DNA of 64,000 bases from Spirochaeta africana DSM 8902 (GTDB lineage Bacteria; Spirochaetota; Spirochaetia; DSM-27196; DSM-8902): the NCBI RefSeq assembly GCF_000242595.2, contig NC_017098.1:1364001-1428000 (forward strand). The letters are read 5' to 3'. Of this stretch, positions 16,571 to 25,925 are shown piece by piece (within the stretch, counting starts at the first letter, position 1; every line of letters begins with the position of its first letter). The notes beneath the pieces are model-generated. The model did no database searches, was not told the DNA's origin, and worked only from the letters and a program-made list of their open reading frames with translations. The position numbers and the translations under genes were made by a program.

Positions 16571-16705
16571 AGCGAGCGATGGGAATCCCTTCCGGTCGTC
16601 GGCTTCCTGCCGCCTCCCTCCAGGCCGCCTGCGCAGGCTCTCGGCACATCCTGTGCCTCGGCGCTTCAGGTATTCGCGCCCGCCTGCTTCGGATCGATTC
16701 CCATC
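16571..16705. repeat. tRNA-derived repeat element with inverted ends
   Basis: The 17-nt AGCGAGCGATGGGAATC at 16571-16587 is identical to the 3' end of the nearby tRNA-Gly gene (16751-16767), in the same orientation. Its GATGGGAATC also faces an inverted copy, GATTCCCATC, at 16696-16705, so the 128-bp segment 16578-16705 has 10-bp inverted ends. The interior is GC-rich and contains CCTGCGCAGG. No gene is seen in 16522-16715. Confidence 0.55.
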
Positions 16706-16715
16706 TTGCAAATAA

Positions 16716-16747
16716 AAACGCCTGGCACCAAAAGGTACCAGGCGTTT
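16716..16747 (-). terminator. Terminator of tRNA-Gly
   Basis: AAACGCCTGG-C-ACC, loop AAAA, GGT-A-CCAGGCGTTT: a 13-bp stem with one mismatch. On the minus strand it is followed by GTTTTTATTT, directly downstream of the tRNA. Confidence 0.85.
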
Positions 16748-16750
16748 GTT

Positions 16751-16822
16751 AGCGAGCGATGGGAATCGAACCCACGTCACGAGCTTGGGAAGCTCGGGTA
16801 ATAGCCATTATACGACGCTCGC
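16751..16822 (-). tRNA. tRNA-Gly (anticodon CCC)
   Basis: The minus strand folds as a cloverleaf. The acceptor GCGAGCG pairs with CGCTCGC, the D-arm region is TCGTATAATGGCTATTAC, the anticodon stem CGAGC/GCTCG has loop TTCCCAA (anticodon CCC), and the T-arm is GTGGG-TTCGATT-CCCAT. The discriminator is U, as expected for glycine. CCA is not encoded. A terminator follows immediately. Confidence 0.95.
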
Positions 16823-16911
16823 GTGCGGTGTCTGCGAATACTATACATAGGATTCGGGACTGCGGCAAGTGTTTTTGTGTGCTACAATGTCGGCATCATC
16901 AGGAGGAAAGC

Positions 16912-18561
16912 ATGCGTTTTGTTCGTTTGAATTTGAATGGGGGGTACCGGGAGATTGGCAGTCAGGTGGCCGGGCTTGGGGGTGCCGGTATGGGGCCGGA
17001 GTTTCGCTACGATCACTTTCTGGAACGGGTAGAGTGGCTGGTTCGCCGCAAACGTATCGAGCGTGTGCTTATTGTTCGCGGTCCCCAGTTTGCGGCTTCG
17101 GCTTTTGGTGCCCTGGAGGGTATCCGGGCAGGGTTGATGCGGCTGAAGCAGGCCGGCAAGGAACTGGTATACTATGCGGCCGATTACGAAACTGCTGACT
17201 GTTATCTGGCCGCGGCCTGTGATGTGCGGGTGATGCATCCCCTCGGTTCGGTGTCCTTTCGCGGGCTCTCGGCATCCGGCATGTTTTTTCGCAATCTGAT
17301 GGATCGACACGGTATCGGTGTCGAGATAATCCGGCGGGGCAGGTACAAGAGCGCAGCCGATCCCTTTCGTACCGATCATTTCGATGCATGGAGCCGGGAA
17401 CAGCTGCAGCGGCTGCTGGATGCCAATGTTGATCACATGCGCACGGTACTGCATGATGCACCCGGTTTCGGTCCGCAGCGGATAGAGGCTATGCTGAGCG
17501 GGGCGGGATACCATGCCACCGAGGCGCAGGAAGCGGGGGTTGTGCACCAGCTGAGTACCCTGGATGACCTTCTGGCTGCCTGGAAGAGCGACAAGCTCCG
17601 GATTCGTAAACCTCCGAAACTGAAGGGGCGCTGGGGTCGCGGCAAGCGGGTAGCTCTCCTGGTGTTCGAGGGCGGGATAATAGACGGCCGCAGTCGGCGC
17701 GAACCGATGCTTGGACAGCTGGTAGGCGATGAATCCTTCATTGCGCGACTCAGAGCGGTGCGTGAGGACAAGAAAACCAAAGCCGTAGTGCTGAGAATCA
17801 ACTCGGGCGGCGGTTCGGCAACTGCCTCGGACAGCATCGTTCGCGAACTGGAGCGACTTGCCGAGACAAAGCCGCTGATTGTATCTATGGGGCCTGTTGC
17901 CGGCAGCGGAGGATACTGGATTGCTACGGCCGGAAAGCGATTGATTGCCCAGGCAACAACCATTACCGGCAGTATCGGGGTGATTGCGATGTTCCTTCAG
18001 CTGCAGCAGTTCCTTGAGCGCTACGGGATAACCGCCGATTCTGTGCGCCGCGGTGACATGGCTGATATCACCACTACACTGCGGCCCATGACCGAACAGG
18101 AACGGGCGGCAATCGATGCGCGGATCGAGCGGTTGTATCAGGATTTTCTGCAGAGATCGGCGCGTTTCCGCGGAACTACGCCGGAGCGGATTCACGAGCT
18201 GGGTGAGGGGCATCTCTGGATCGGGACAGATGCGGTAGAGAAAGGTCTGGTAGATGCGACCGGTGGGGTGTTCGATGCCCTGGAGCTTGCCGCAGCGGAA
18301 ATCGGTGCGCGGCGTGTGCGGGTATCTACCGGTCCGCATATCAAACAGCCCTGGCTGGCGAGAATGTTGGCGCGTCAGGAAAAAACTGTTGCGCCGCTGC
18401 TGTCCGCTGCTGCCGGGGTTCCGGTGCTGCCGCCGTGCGATACTGCTCAATTACCCGGCATGACGGATGGTCTGATCTCCGGATTGCGGATCTGCAGTGT
18501 GCTGCACGGCAAGGCATGGTGTGTTGATCCATTGCTGCTGGCACTGCAGCATACACGGTAG
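16912..18561 (+). CDS. sppA: Signal peptide peptidase SppA (S49 family, long form)
   Basis: 549 residues with two S49 domains, as in the E. coli 67K-type SppA. The catalytic lysine is in RGRYKSAADPF (K146) and the serine nucleophile in VAGSGGYWIA (S332), the normal split of the dyad between the two domains. There is no obvious N-terminal membrane anchor, unlike E. coli SppA, so it may be cytoplasmic or peripheral, or anchored by other means. It degrades remnant signal peptides. The start at 16912 has AGGAGGAAAG upstream; a TACAAT -10-like box lies at 16883-16888. Confidence 0.9.
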   Translation: MRFVRLNLNGGYREIGSQVAGLGGAGMGPEFRYDHFLERVEWLVRRKRIERVLIVRGPQFAASAFGALEGIRAGLMRLKQAGKELVYYAADYETADCYLAAACDVRVMHPLGSVSFRGLSASGMFFRNLMDRHGIGVEIIRRGRYKSAADPFRTDHFDAWSREQLQRLLDANVDHMRTVLHDAPGFGPQRIEAMLSGAGYHATEAQEAGVVHQLSTLDDLLAAWKSDKLRIRKPPKLKGRWGRGKRVALLVFEGGIIDGRSRREPMLGQLVGDESFIARLRAVREDKKTKAVVLRINSGGGSATASDSIVRELERLAETKPLIVSMGPVAGSGGYWIATAGKRLIAQATTITGSIGVIAMFLQLQQFLERYGITADSVRRGDMADITTTLRPMTEQERAAIDARIERLYQDFLQRSARFRGTTPERIHELGEGHLWIGTDAVEKGLVDATGGVFDALELAAAEIGARRVRVSTGPHIKQPWLARMLARQEKTVAPLLSAAAGVPVLPPCDTAQLPGMTDGLISGLRICSVLHGKAWCVDPLLLALQHTR

Positions 18562-18636
18562 CAAGGGCTTGCCGGTGGCGCTGCAAACCGGTATCCTGCG
18601 GGACAGGAACAAGTACAATTCAGCGAAGGATGCAGT

Positions 18637-19281
18637 ATGGGATTACGAGGCGAACTTTTTTCGTCCAAGGCCGTTTCCGAGAAACGGACGTTCTTTTTCA
18701 ATGTGAAGGAAAACCGTCGCGGCGATATGTTTCTGAATATCGTCGAGAGCAAGCGGATCGAAGGGGCTGCCGAGGTAGACCGCCATCAGATCGTGGTGTA
18801 CCAGGAGGAGCTTGACGACTTCTATTCCGCTTTGTCCGAGGCGGTTGAACATGTGAAAGAGCGACGCTGGAAGGCCTTCAAGGAGCGTCGCGGTCGCAAG
18901 AGCGACCGGGTTCCTCGCAGCGAAAGTGCCGGACAGGACGGCCCGTCCGGCGCCCCGGATTCTGCATCTGCATCCGACTCGGTGCCCCCCGGGCCGCAGC
19001 GTGATTCAGTGCCACCGACGCCGACTGGCAGCCGTGACTCGGTGCCGCCACGCGCCGGGGCTCAGCGCGATTCAGCGCCGCCGCACAACAGCGTGCCGCG
19101 CGATGAGGCGCCACCGCGACCGGCTGCCCGTCGTGACTCGGCACCATTGGATTCCCGCGATACCGCACCGGACAGCTCCCCGACAGTATCAGAGCCTCCG
19201 CGAAAAAAGGTGGTCAGGAAAGTCCGTCTGCGCCGCGAAACGAGCGCCGATGAATCACCGAAGGACCCAGCTGGCGAATAG
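18637..19281 (+). CDS. PUR-domain nucleic-acid-binding protein (BpuR-like) with a repetitive disordered tail
   Basis: 214 residues. Residues 1-75 match the DUF3276/PUR domain known from Borrelia Bpu[21 protein letters not shown], then [11 protein letters not shown] and [13 protein letters not shown]. BpuR binds DNA and RNA and regulates gene expression. Residues 90-214 are an unusual low-complexity tail with about ten RDSVPP/RDSAPP-like units and a basic end ([14 protein letters not shown]). The start at 18637 has AAGGA. The 3' end overlaps the convergent rnhB by 68 nt, so the tail sequence must also satisfy the RnhB C-terminus on the other strand. Confidence 0.85.
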   Translation: MGLRGELFSSKAVSEKRTFFFNVKENRRGDMFLNIVESKRIEGAAEVDRHQIVVYQEELDDFYSALSEAVEHVKERRWKAFKERRGRKSDRVPRSESAGQDGPSGAPDSASASDSVPPGPQRDSVPPTPTGSRDSVPPRAGAQRDSAPPHNSVPRDEAPPRPAARRDSAPLDSRDTAPDSSPTVSEPPRKKVVRKVRLRRETSADESPKDPAGE

Positions 19282-19909
19282 CGTCGCGGTGTGCAGCCGT
19301 CGGATACCCTTTATGCCCGGCAAAGCCGTAGCCGGGATACCGGGCGTCCCAGGCTGCCATCCATCGATCTCGGGCAGTTTTGGCGAGAATCGAGGCGGCC
19401 ATAATCTGATGAATCCGGTCATCGCCCTTGATCTCGGCCTGACACGGGATGTCCCCCAGATCCGGACAGCGATTCCCGTCAATCAGCGCCAGGTCCGGTC
19501 GTATCCCCGGTTGGCTGCGTCCGGTGTCTGGCCCAGGCGGTATGGTATCCAGCGGCGGGGTGGGCTCCTGGAGCAGCGCCGCGGTATCAAGGCGGGGATG
19601 CTCTTGTGGCGGGCGAAGGTCGTAGACCGCACGCTGCATCGCCAGCATGGCCGCCTGGAGGATATTGATGCGATCGATTTCTGCCGGCCAGGCCCAGCCC
19701 ATGCCGAAAGCGGTTGCTTCCTGCCGGATCAGGGATTCCAGGCGGGTGCGCCCGGCAAGGGTAAGTTTTTTTGAGTCTCGCAGCTGATCCGCGGGAAAAT
19801 CCGGTGGCAGAATCACCGCTGCAGCGGTTACCGGTCCAGCCAGGGGGCCGCGGCCGGCTTCATCTACACCGCAGATCAGCTGCGGTTTTGTTGACCGTGT
19901 TTCATGCAT
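19214..19909 (-). CDS. rnhB: Ribonuclease HII
   Basis: 231 residues, normal length. RnhB cuts RNA in RNA:DNA hybrids and single ribonucleotides in DNA. The signature [16 protein letters not shown] (catalytic Asp-Glu) is at residues 13-28, [12 protein letters not shown] near 140 holds the third acidic residue, and [14 protein letters not shown] near 173 is the conserved helix with the fourth. An insertion of proline-rich residues around 105-135 ([21 protein letters not shown]) is not usual. The 3' end overlaps the BpuR-like gene on the opposite strand. Confidence 0.95.
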   Translation of the reverse strand: MHETRSTKPQLICGVDEAGRGPLAGPVTAAAVILPPDFPADQLRDSKKLTLAGRTRLESLIRQEATAFGMGWAWPAEIDRINILQAAMLAMQRAVYDLRPPQEHPRLDTAALLQEPTPPLDTIPPGPDTGRSQPGIRPDLALIDGNRCPDLGDIPCQAEIKGDDRIHQIMAASILAKTARDRWMAAWDARYPGYGFAGHKGYPTAAHRDAIRQLGPSVIHRRSFRGADGLS

Positions 19910-19979
19910 GGTGATAGACTTTCATGAATTGCTGCTTTTTGCTACCAGTGGCAGCAGATGTTGTGCTATGGGGGAATGA

Positions 19980-22799
19980 GTGTTTCTAAAAAGTGTCGAG
20001 GTGTTCGGGTTCAAGTCCTTCGCCGATAAAAGCCGCATCGAGTTTTCACCTGGGATATCGGCTCTGCTGGGGCCGAATGGCTGCGGCAAAAGCAATGTCG
20101 TGGATGCCATCAAGTGGGTGCTTGGCGAACAAGCCAGCCGCAGCCTTCGTGCCGAACGCATGGAGGATGTAATCTTTAACGGGACCGATACCCGCAAGCA
20201 GCTGAATGTGGCCGAGGTAAGTCTTACCCTGTCCAACGATACCGGACTGCTGCCGATGGATGTTCCGGAGGTTGAGGTCAAACGTCGTCTGTTCCGCTCG
20301 GGTACCAGCGAGTACTTTATCAACGGTGCGCCGGTGCGATTGAAAGACCTGCGGGAACTGTTCTACGACACCGGGATTGGCAAATCGGCCTACTCAATCA
20401 TGGAGCAGGGCAAGATCGATCAGGTGCTGTCCACCAAGCCGGAGGAACGCCGTACGATCTTCGAGGAAGCTGCCACAATAACCAAATACAAGATGAAGGG
20501 TGCCGAGGCCGAACGCAAACTGGAGCGTACGGTAGAGAACATGAATCAGGTGCGCAACATCCTTGCCGAGGTTGAAAAACGCTACAAGACCCTGGAGAAG
20601 CAGGCCGCTAAGACAGAGCGCTATCGTGAGCTTAAGGATCAGATCTTTCATACCGAGGTAGATCAGACCTTGCTGAAGCTGCGCAAGCTGATCAACGATC
20701 GGGACAAGACCGTACAGCAGCTGCAGGATTCCACCGCTGAGCGCGACAAGCTGAAGCAGAACATCGACCAGATAAACGAGAGCCTGGAAGAGCACATGGA
20801 AGAGGTTCACTCCATGGAGGAGCGACTGGTAGAGGCCCAGAAAAATCTCTACCGCCTCGAGGTAGAGCAGAAATCTACCCACGGGCGTCGCACCATGCTG
20901 GTTGAACGGCTGGAAGAGGTGCAGAGCAAGATCGAGACCGAGACCGGTCGCCTGGAAGGACTGCGGCAGACCATTGCCCGCATCGAGACTGGTATCAGCG
21001 AGAAGGAAACCCAGGCAGCGGATACCAACACCCGGATAGCCGAGCTCGAAACCAACATCAAGGAATTCGAGGAGTCGATCGAAACTGCATCGCGCCGGAT
21101 TGCCGATAACGAACAGCAGGCGGTGCGGCTGAATGATGAGGTTGCCTCGCTGGAGAACGAGCAGGAAGTGCTTGGTGAGGAACTGCGCGGGGTCACCGAT
21201 GTGATAGTCCAGGAGCTGGACGAACGCCTGCGCGAAAGCGGGTACTCCAGTCGGAGACGTCAGGAGCTGGAAGCGCAGATGCGGCACCTGTTGTCATCGA
21301 TCCGCATCACCCTGGAAGGGAAACGTGATGTTTTGGGGGATCTTGCCGGCCGCGACACGGTGGGATCCGGGGATCTTTCCGGTATTATCGAGGCATTACA
21401 GGGGCTGCCTGATCGGGTTGCCGAGGCTGAAGAGCTGCTCAATCAGTACCACGATGCCACGCCGGCATTCCTGGACGATTTTCTCGCGCCGGAGGGTATC
21501 ATCACCCGCAAACGCGAGATTGATGAGCGTATAGCCGCCTGTCGGGACAAGGTGCGCGACAACCGGTCCGCGATCACCACCCTGCAGGAAGAAAACCGGG
21601 AACTGCAGCGCAAACGCGACGAATACCGGCGCACCCTGGAGGAGCTGCGCCTGAACCGGGTGCAGCTGCAGAATCAGCTGCAGACCATCACCCAGGAAAT
21701 CGAGCGGGATCGACGCAGTATCGAGCAGCAGCAGCGACGCTGTGCCGAGATAGAGGAAGGCATCTCGATTGAGCGTGACCGGATACAGGGACTGAATGAG
21801 CATATCGAGAAGGTCGACCAGCAGTCCCAGGAACTGACTACCCAGGAAGCGATGGCTCGCAAGGAACTTGAGCAGCTGAACAGCGAGATTTCTTCCCGGA
21901 ATAAAAGTGTGCTCAAGAACGAGCGTCAGGTCAAGGACCAGATGCAGTCGCTGGCAAAGCTGCAGGAAAAGGTTGAGCGGATCCATCTGCGCGAGGCGGA
22001 GATCAAGGCGGATATCCGCAACCTGTATGAAAACTTCCGCGATCGTCATAGTCGTGATCTTTCCGAGTTCGAGGAGCGGACCTTCGAAATCGGCGAGCAG
22101 TACAGCGAGGTGCGCGACGCCCTGCAGCGCCTGCGCAGTGAACTGAAGGAACTCGGCCAGGTCAATCTGATGGCCCCCGAGGAGTTCGCCGAGGTAGAGG
22201 AACGCTATAACTTTCTCACCAGCCAGCTGGACGACCTCGGTCGGGCCAAACAGGATCTTGACCGAATCACCGCCGAGATCCGCAAGGAGTCGACACAGCT
22301 GTTTCTGGAGACGTACGAGAAGATAAAGCGCAACTTTCATACCCTGTTCCGTCGCTTGTTCGGTGGTGGGCGTGCCGAGATCCGGCTGGTAGATCCCGAT
22401 GATGTCCTCGAGTCGGGTATCGAGATCCTGGCACAACCGCCGGGCAAGAAACTGGAGAATATCAACCTGCTTTCCGGTGGTGAGCGATCTATGACTGCGG
22501 TCGCACTGCTGTTTGCAACCTACATGGTAAAGCCTTCCCCATTCTGTCTGCTGGACGAGATCGATGCCGCACTGGACGAGGAGAATGTCGGGCGCTTCGT
22601 CGGGGTACTGACCGAGTTTGCCAAGGAAAGCCAGTTCATTGTGATAACCCACAACAAGAAAACCGTAGGCGGGGCCCAGACCCTGCTTGGGGTAACCATG
22701 GAGGAGTCCGGTGTCTCCAAGGTTATATCCATACGCCTTGATACCCGTTCCGAGGGTGATGAGCCGGCAGAGGAGGAGGCGGTTGCAGAGCTTACCTGA
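19980..22799 (+). CDS. smc: Chromosome segregation ATPase SMC, short form
   Basis: 939 residues, compared with about 1,150-1,200 for typical bacterial SMC. The N-terminal head has FGFKSFADKS and Walker A GPNGCGKSN (31-39); the C-terminal head has LSGGERSM near 831 and Walker B CLLDEID near 855. Two long coiled coils lie between. The centre (about 405-520) contains a short non-coiled part but no recognisable hinge with the usual glycine motifs. Spirochaete P115-type SMCs are also short, so this may be a clade trait. The start is GTG at 19980 behind GGGGGAATGA. Confidence 0.92.
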   Translation: MFLKSVEVFGFKSFADKSRIEFSPGISALLGPNGCGKSNVVDAIKWVLGEQASRSLRAERMEDVIFNGTDTRKQLNVAEVSLTLSNDTGLLPMDVPEVEVKRRLFRSGTSEYFINGAPVRLKDLRELFYDTGIGKSAYSIMEQGKIDQVLSTKPEERRTIFEEAATITKYKMKGAEAERKLERTVENMNQVRNILAEVEKRYKTLEKQAAKTERYRELKDQIFHTEVDQTLLKLRKLINDRDKTVQQLQDSTAERDKLKQNIDQINESLEEHMEEVHSMEERLVEAQKNLYRLEVEQKSTHGRRTMLVERLEEVQSKIETETGRLEGLRQTIARIETGISEKETQAADTNTRIAELETNIKEFEESIETASRRIADNEQQAVRLNDEVASLENEQEVLGEELRGVTDVIVQELDERLRESGYSSRRRQELEAQMRHLLSSIRITLEGKRDVLGDLAGRDTVGSGDLSGIIEALQGLPDRVAEAEELLNQYHDATPAFLDDFLAPEGIITRKREIDERIAACRDKVRDNRSAITTLQEENRELQRKRDEYRRTLEELRLNRVQLQNQLQTITQEIERDRRSIEQQQRRCAEIEEGISIERDRIQGLNEHIEKVDQQSQELTTQEAMARKELEQLNSEISSRNKSVLKNERQVKDQMQSLAKLQEKVERIHLREAEIKADIRNLYENFRDRHSRDLSEFEERTFEIGEQYSEVRDALQRLRSELKELGQVNLMAPEEFAEVEERYNFLTSQLDDLGRAKQDLDRITAEIRKESTQLFLETYEKIKRNFHTLFRRLFGGGRAEIRLVDPDDVLESGIEILAQPPGKKLENINLLSGGERSMTAVALLFATYMVKPSPFCLLDEIDAALDEENVGRFVGVLTEFAKESQFIVITHNKKTVGGAQTLLGVTMEESGVSKVISIRLDTRSEGDEPAEEEAVAELT

Positions 22800-23163
22800 T
22801 GTCCCGGTGCGGCTGGTGGTGTTGGGAACCCTGGCCGTATCCTTGTGTATCATAGTGGTCCTCGCCATTGTGTCCCTGGTGTCTGCCGGGGACCCTCGTG
22901 AAACCAGTCCTGCCGCAGTCGCCCGGACGCACCTGACACCGCTGGAGCAGATTATCGGGCCGCTTCAGCTCCACCATTTCTACATCCCCAACCCGGAACG
23001 CGAGGTGATGGAACTGCAGATCAGCCCCTTCCGCGATCCCTCACTTCCCTGGAGCGAGGAAGAGGTGCAGATCTTCTGGCTTGATCCGCTCAAACTTGGC
23101 CTGGAAGAGGTCGAAAAAAAGAATAGAACCATGATTGAGGAGTTGTATGCTACAATTCCGTAA
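22783..23163 (+). CDS. Small single-pass membrane protein of unknown function
   Basis: About 126 residues. One transmembrane segment (VVLGTLAVSLCIIVVLAIV, near residues 11-29) is followed by a roughly 90-residue extracytoplasmic part with FYIPNPEREVMELQISP and WSEEEVQIFWLDPLKLGLE. The latter resembles the short FliL-like/envelope proteins only in layout; I do not recognise the family. A TTG start at 22783 has an excellent AGGAGGAGG; an ATG at 22759 in the same frame is an alternative adding basic residues. Either way it overlaps the end of smc, so it is co-transcribed with smc. Confidence 0.6.
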   Translation: MQSLPDVPVRLVVLGTLAVSLCIIVVLAIVSLVSAGDPRETSPAAVARTHLTPLEQIIGPLQLHHFYIPNPEREVMELQISPFRDPSLPWSEEEVQIFWLDPLKLGLEEVEKKNRTMIEELYATIP

Positions 23164-23200
23164 TGGACTGAGGTCCACAGCCCATACATAGGGAGGGGTT

Positions 23201-24883
23201 ATGGGTTATAGCAGGTATCTTGGACGCGTTTGCATGACAAAGGCGTTCGGACTGGTACGGTACGGTCTGGCTGTTGCTGCTGCTGTTGTGCTGCTGCTGT
23301 CTTGTGCCTCCGTACCGGAACCTGGTGCCAGTAGCGACTCTGCAGGTCATCCTGGCGCCGCAACCGGGGACAACACCGCTGCCGATGCAGAAGCTGCACT
23401 CGATACAGCCACTGGTTCCGGGCATGAGGATCCAGGCGCGGTACCTCGCGCCGGGCTGGAACCGGACGACATACCGATACTGACATCGCCGCAGGCAGAC
23501 AATCAGCCGGAGGCAAGCCTGCGCCGCAGTTCGACTGCTGTGCCGCAGGTTCGCCACCACGATGATCATGCCACGACAACCGAAAGCCTGTCGGGTCCTT
23601 TGCCGGTGCCCGAGATCAAAAGCACCCCGACAGCAGTCTCCGCGGAGATTCCCCTGGAAGACCGCATCCTGCCGCTGCCGGAGATCCCGGATCTTCCCGC
23701 GTCTGCTCATGCGGCAGAGCCGTCAGACGAGGCAGACGCGGAAGCTGCAGCTGCAGAGACAGCCCCACAGCCCGACCCGGATGCACCGGAGCCGCCAGCT
23801 GCAGCAGAAGAGACAATGCAACCAGCCGAGCCAGACGCAGCAGAGGAGCCAGCTTCAGCTGCAGAGGCCGCCGCAGCTGAAGATGCAACGCCAGCGGCCG
23901 CCCCTGCCGCTCCGGCTTCTGCCGCCCCCGCTGCACCAGAGCCGCCAGCCGTGACACCCCCTGGCCCTGCTTCGTCAGATCTGCACGACGCACCTCCGGC
24001 ACTGGAAAACGCCGCGGTGGACCATACCGTCCAGGCCGGCCCCGAGGAGTCCTTCAGGGTGGTGCTGCCGGGGGGCAGCTGGATATATCTTGGTGAGCGG
24101 GACGGAAAGCGACAGGTGTCTTTCGTTTCGCGTTCGCACCGCGACGGTGATACCGAGTTTGTTTTTCGCTCGAGCGAGGCTGGTGAGTATCTTCTGGGCT
24201 TTCAGCGGCAGGATCTCAGTCGAGGGGTTACCGAGCGGATGCTGGCGCGGGCCGAGGTTACCGAGGATGCAGCAGATGCTGACGACAGCGAGTCCCGCGG
24301 CACCGGCCATTCCACGACTGGACCATCGGCTGACGCCGACGGTGACGTGGACGCACCGGGGTCAACCTTGCCGGGGTTAGATACGGCCGTTGCACCCGAC
24401 ATATCCCCGCAAGCCGGTATATCGAGTGATCCTGCTGCCGAGACCGCTATGGGAGATCGGGCGCCGGATTCGGGAGGGCGGGATTCAGGCACACCGGATT
24501 CGGCTGATCTGCCCCGGCTGCTGGATGCCGGTAATGCCGAGGGTATCAGTCACGTGCTGCAGCGAGTCGCACCAGACGAGCTGGCAGACGAGCATGATAC
24601 TGCTGTACTGCTGCAGGCACTTGCCGAGGTTATGAGTCTGGATCGGCCGAATGGAGCAGGGGGCTTGCTGCAGCAGCTGCTCCAGGACGAAGCCGCTCGC
24701 GAATCACGTCCGCAGCTGCTGTACTGGCTGGGACAGTACTATGAGCATCCAGATACCCGTGATTACCGGCGAGCCGTGGAGCACTATTCCGAGCTTGAGC
24801 AACGCTATCCCTTTCACGAGCTGGCAGAGCCGGCTGGGGTTCGTCGTCGATTTCTGCGCCGGCATTTTATGGATATCCGATAG
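23201..24883 (+). CDS. Large lipoprotein with Ala/Pro/Glu-rich linker and TPR-like C-terminus
   Basis: 560 residues. An N-terminal signal region ends in the lipobox LLLSC near residue 36. Residues 60-270 are a low-complexity Ala/Glu/Pro linker. A compact domain follows near 285-350 (PGGSWIYLGERDGKR, DTEFVFRSSEAGEYLLGFQR), resembling a small beta domain that could bind a partner. After a second linker, residues 435-560 look like tetratricopeptide helices (LLYWLGQYYEHPDTRDYRRA, then FHELAEPAG), as in YbgF/BamD-type proteins. It is probably an envelope scaffold; the exact role is unknown. The start has GGGAGGGG; the next gene follows after 7 nt. Confidence 0.75.
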   Translation: MGYSRYLGRVCMTKAFGLVRYGLAVAAAVVLLLSCASVPEPGASSDSAGHPGAATGDNTAADAEAALDTATGSGHEDPGAVPRAGLEPDDIPILTSPQADNQPEASLRRSSTAVPQVRHHDDHATTTESLSGPLPVPEIKSTPTAVSAEIPLEDRILPLPEIPDLPASAHAAEPSDEADAEAAAAETAPQPDPDAPEPPAAAEETMQPAEPDAAEEPASAAEAAAAEDATPAAAPAAPASAAPAAPEPPAVTPPGPASSDLHDAPPALENAAVDHTVQAGPEESFRVVLPGGSWIYLGERDGKRQVSFVSRSHRDGDTEFVFRSSEAGEYLLGFQRQDLSRGVTERMLARAEVTEDAADADDSESRGTGHSTTGPSADADGDVDAPGSTLPGLDTAVAPDISPQAGISSDPAAETAMGDRAPDSGGRDSGTPDSADLPRLLDAGNAEGISHVLQRVAPDELADEHDTAVLLQALAEVMSLDRPNGAGGLLQQLLQDEAARESRPQLLYWLGQYYEHPDTRDYRRAVEHYSELEQRYPFHELAEPAGVRRRFLRRHFMDIR

Positions 24884-24890
24884 GGGCAGT

Positions 24891-25925
24891 ATGAATCTTA
24901 TCTCACGGAAAAAGCGCATCTATCCAGTGCAGGCACCGCTGCGCGAGTACCTTGCTGCCTATGATCGGACAGTGGAGCTACAGCTGGGTTATGACGATCT
25001 GATGGATTACTATGTAGCAGCGCCGTACTATGATTCCAGCGGTCGGGATACCCTCTGGATAACTGTGCAGTATCACACCAGCGAGCAGGACCGTATCCAC
25101 GCCGGCTTGCTGCATGCATACAGCTGTATCCGGGCCGACGGTGATCTGAGTTTTGTACGCCATCTGGTGGTGGACCGGGTTGACCTGTGTACCTACGGTA
25201 ATACCCAGCCGTTCCGGATTCGCATACTCAATCCTCTGAATGAAAACTTTGACTACTTCTATATCAAGCAGGCCGACGCCTCGCGGATCTACGGGCTTGA
25301 GCTTGAACATCTGCTGTCACCCAATCGGCTGAGTTTCCAGGTTTCCGGTGATACCCTCGCCGAGGAGCATATCGTTGGCATACCGGGTGACAAATTTATC
25401 GAAAGCAGACTGCAGGATGACCATCTTGACGAGGTCCGCCTTGCCAAGGAGTTCGTCAAGTTCAATGAGCGATGCTTTCTGCGGCTGCTCGGCGATATGC
25501 ACAGCAACAACTTTGTGATCGAGGTAATGCCGGATTTCGAGGAGACCATCTACCGCATCCGGGCTATCGATTTCGACCAGCAGTGTTACGAGGGTAATTA
25601 CAAGGTATACCTGCCGCAGTTCTTCAAGCAGAACAACCCGATCATACAGCTTGGCTTGCGCTGCATGCAGCCGGAAACCACCCGGCAGTACCAGCACGAG
25701 GAGCGTTCACTGATGCAGAAGCGAATGCAGGCATCCTGGGAACAGCTGACCGGACTGCTGGATGTAATGCAGGTAGACACTATTGCCCCGGCAGAGAATG
25801 TGGCCAGCCTGGGTCAGCAGCTGGCTGAATATCATCATCAGCCCGATTTTGCCAGGGCCGAAAGCATGGGAGCTATTGTCCGGCTTTCGCTCAGTATGCT
25901 CGATACCTTGACAGCATCCGGTTAG
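24891..25925 (+). CDS. Conserved protein with kinase-like HxxN and DFD motifs
   Basis: 344 residues, cytoplasmic, no signal peptide. I do not recognise a named family. However, FLRLLGDMHSNNFVIEV near residue 200 followed by IRAIDFDQQCYEGN near 223 looks like the catalytic loop (GDxHxxN) and metal-binding DFD of aminoglycoside-phosphotransferase/HipA-type kinases. An upstream YIKQAD near 125 could supply the ATP lysine, with a glutamate in YGLELEHL. If so, it is a divergent small-molecule or protein kinase. It is 7 nt from the preceding lipoprotein gene and precedes ffh, which has its own promoter inside the end of this gene. Confidence 0.6.
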   Translation: MNLISRKKRIYPVQAPLREYLAAYDRTVELQLGYDDLMDYYVAAPYYDSSGRDTLWITVQYHTSEQDRIHAGLLHAYSCIRADGDLSFVRHLVVDRVDLCTYGNTQPFRIRILNPLNENFDYFYIKQADASRIYGLELEHLLSPNRLSFQVSGDTLAEEHIVGIPGDKFIESRLQDDHLDEVRLAKEFVKFNERCFLRLLGDMHSNNFVIEVMPDFEETIYRIRAIDFDQQCYEGNYKVYLPQFFKQNNPIIQLGLRCMQPETTRQYQHEERSLMQKRMQASWEQLTGLLDVMQVDTIAPAENVASLGQQLAEYHHQPDFARAESMGAIVRLSLSMLDTLTASG

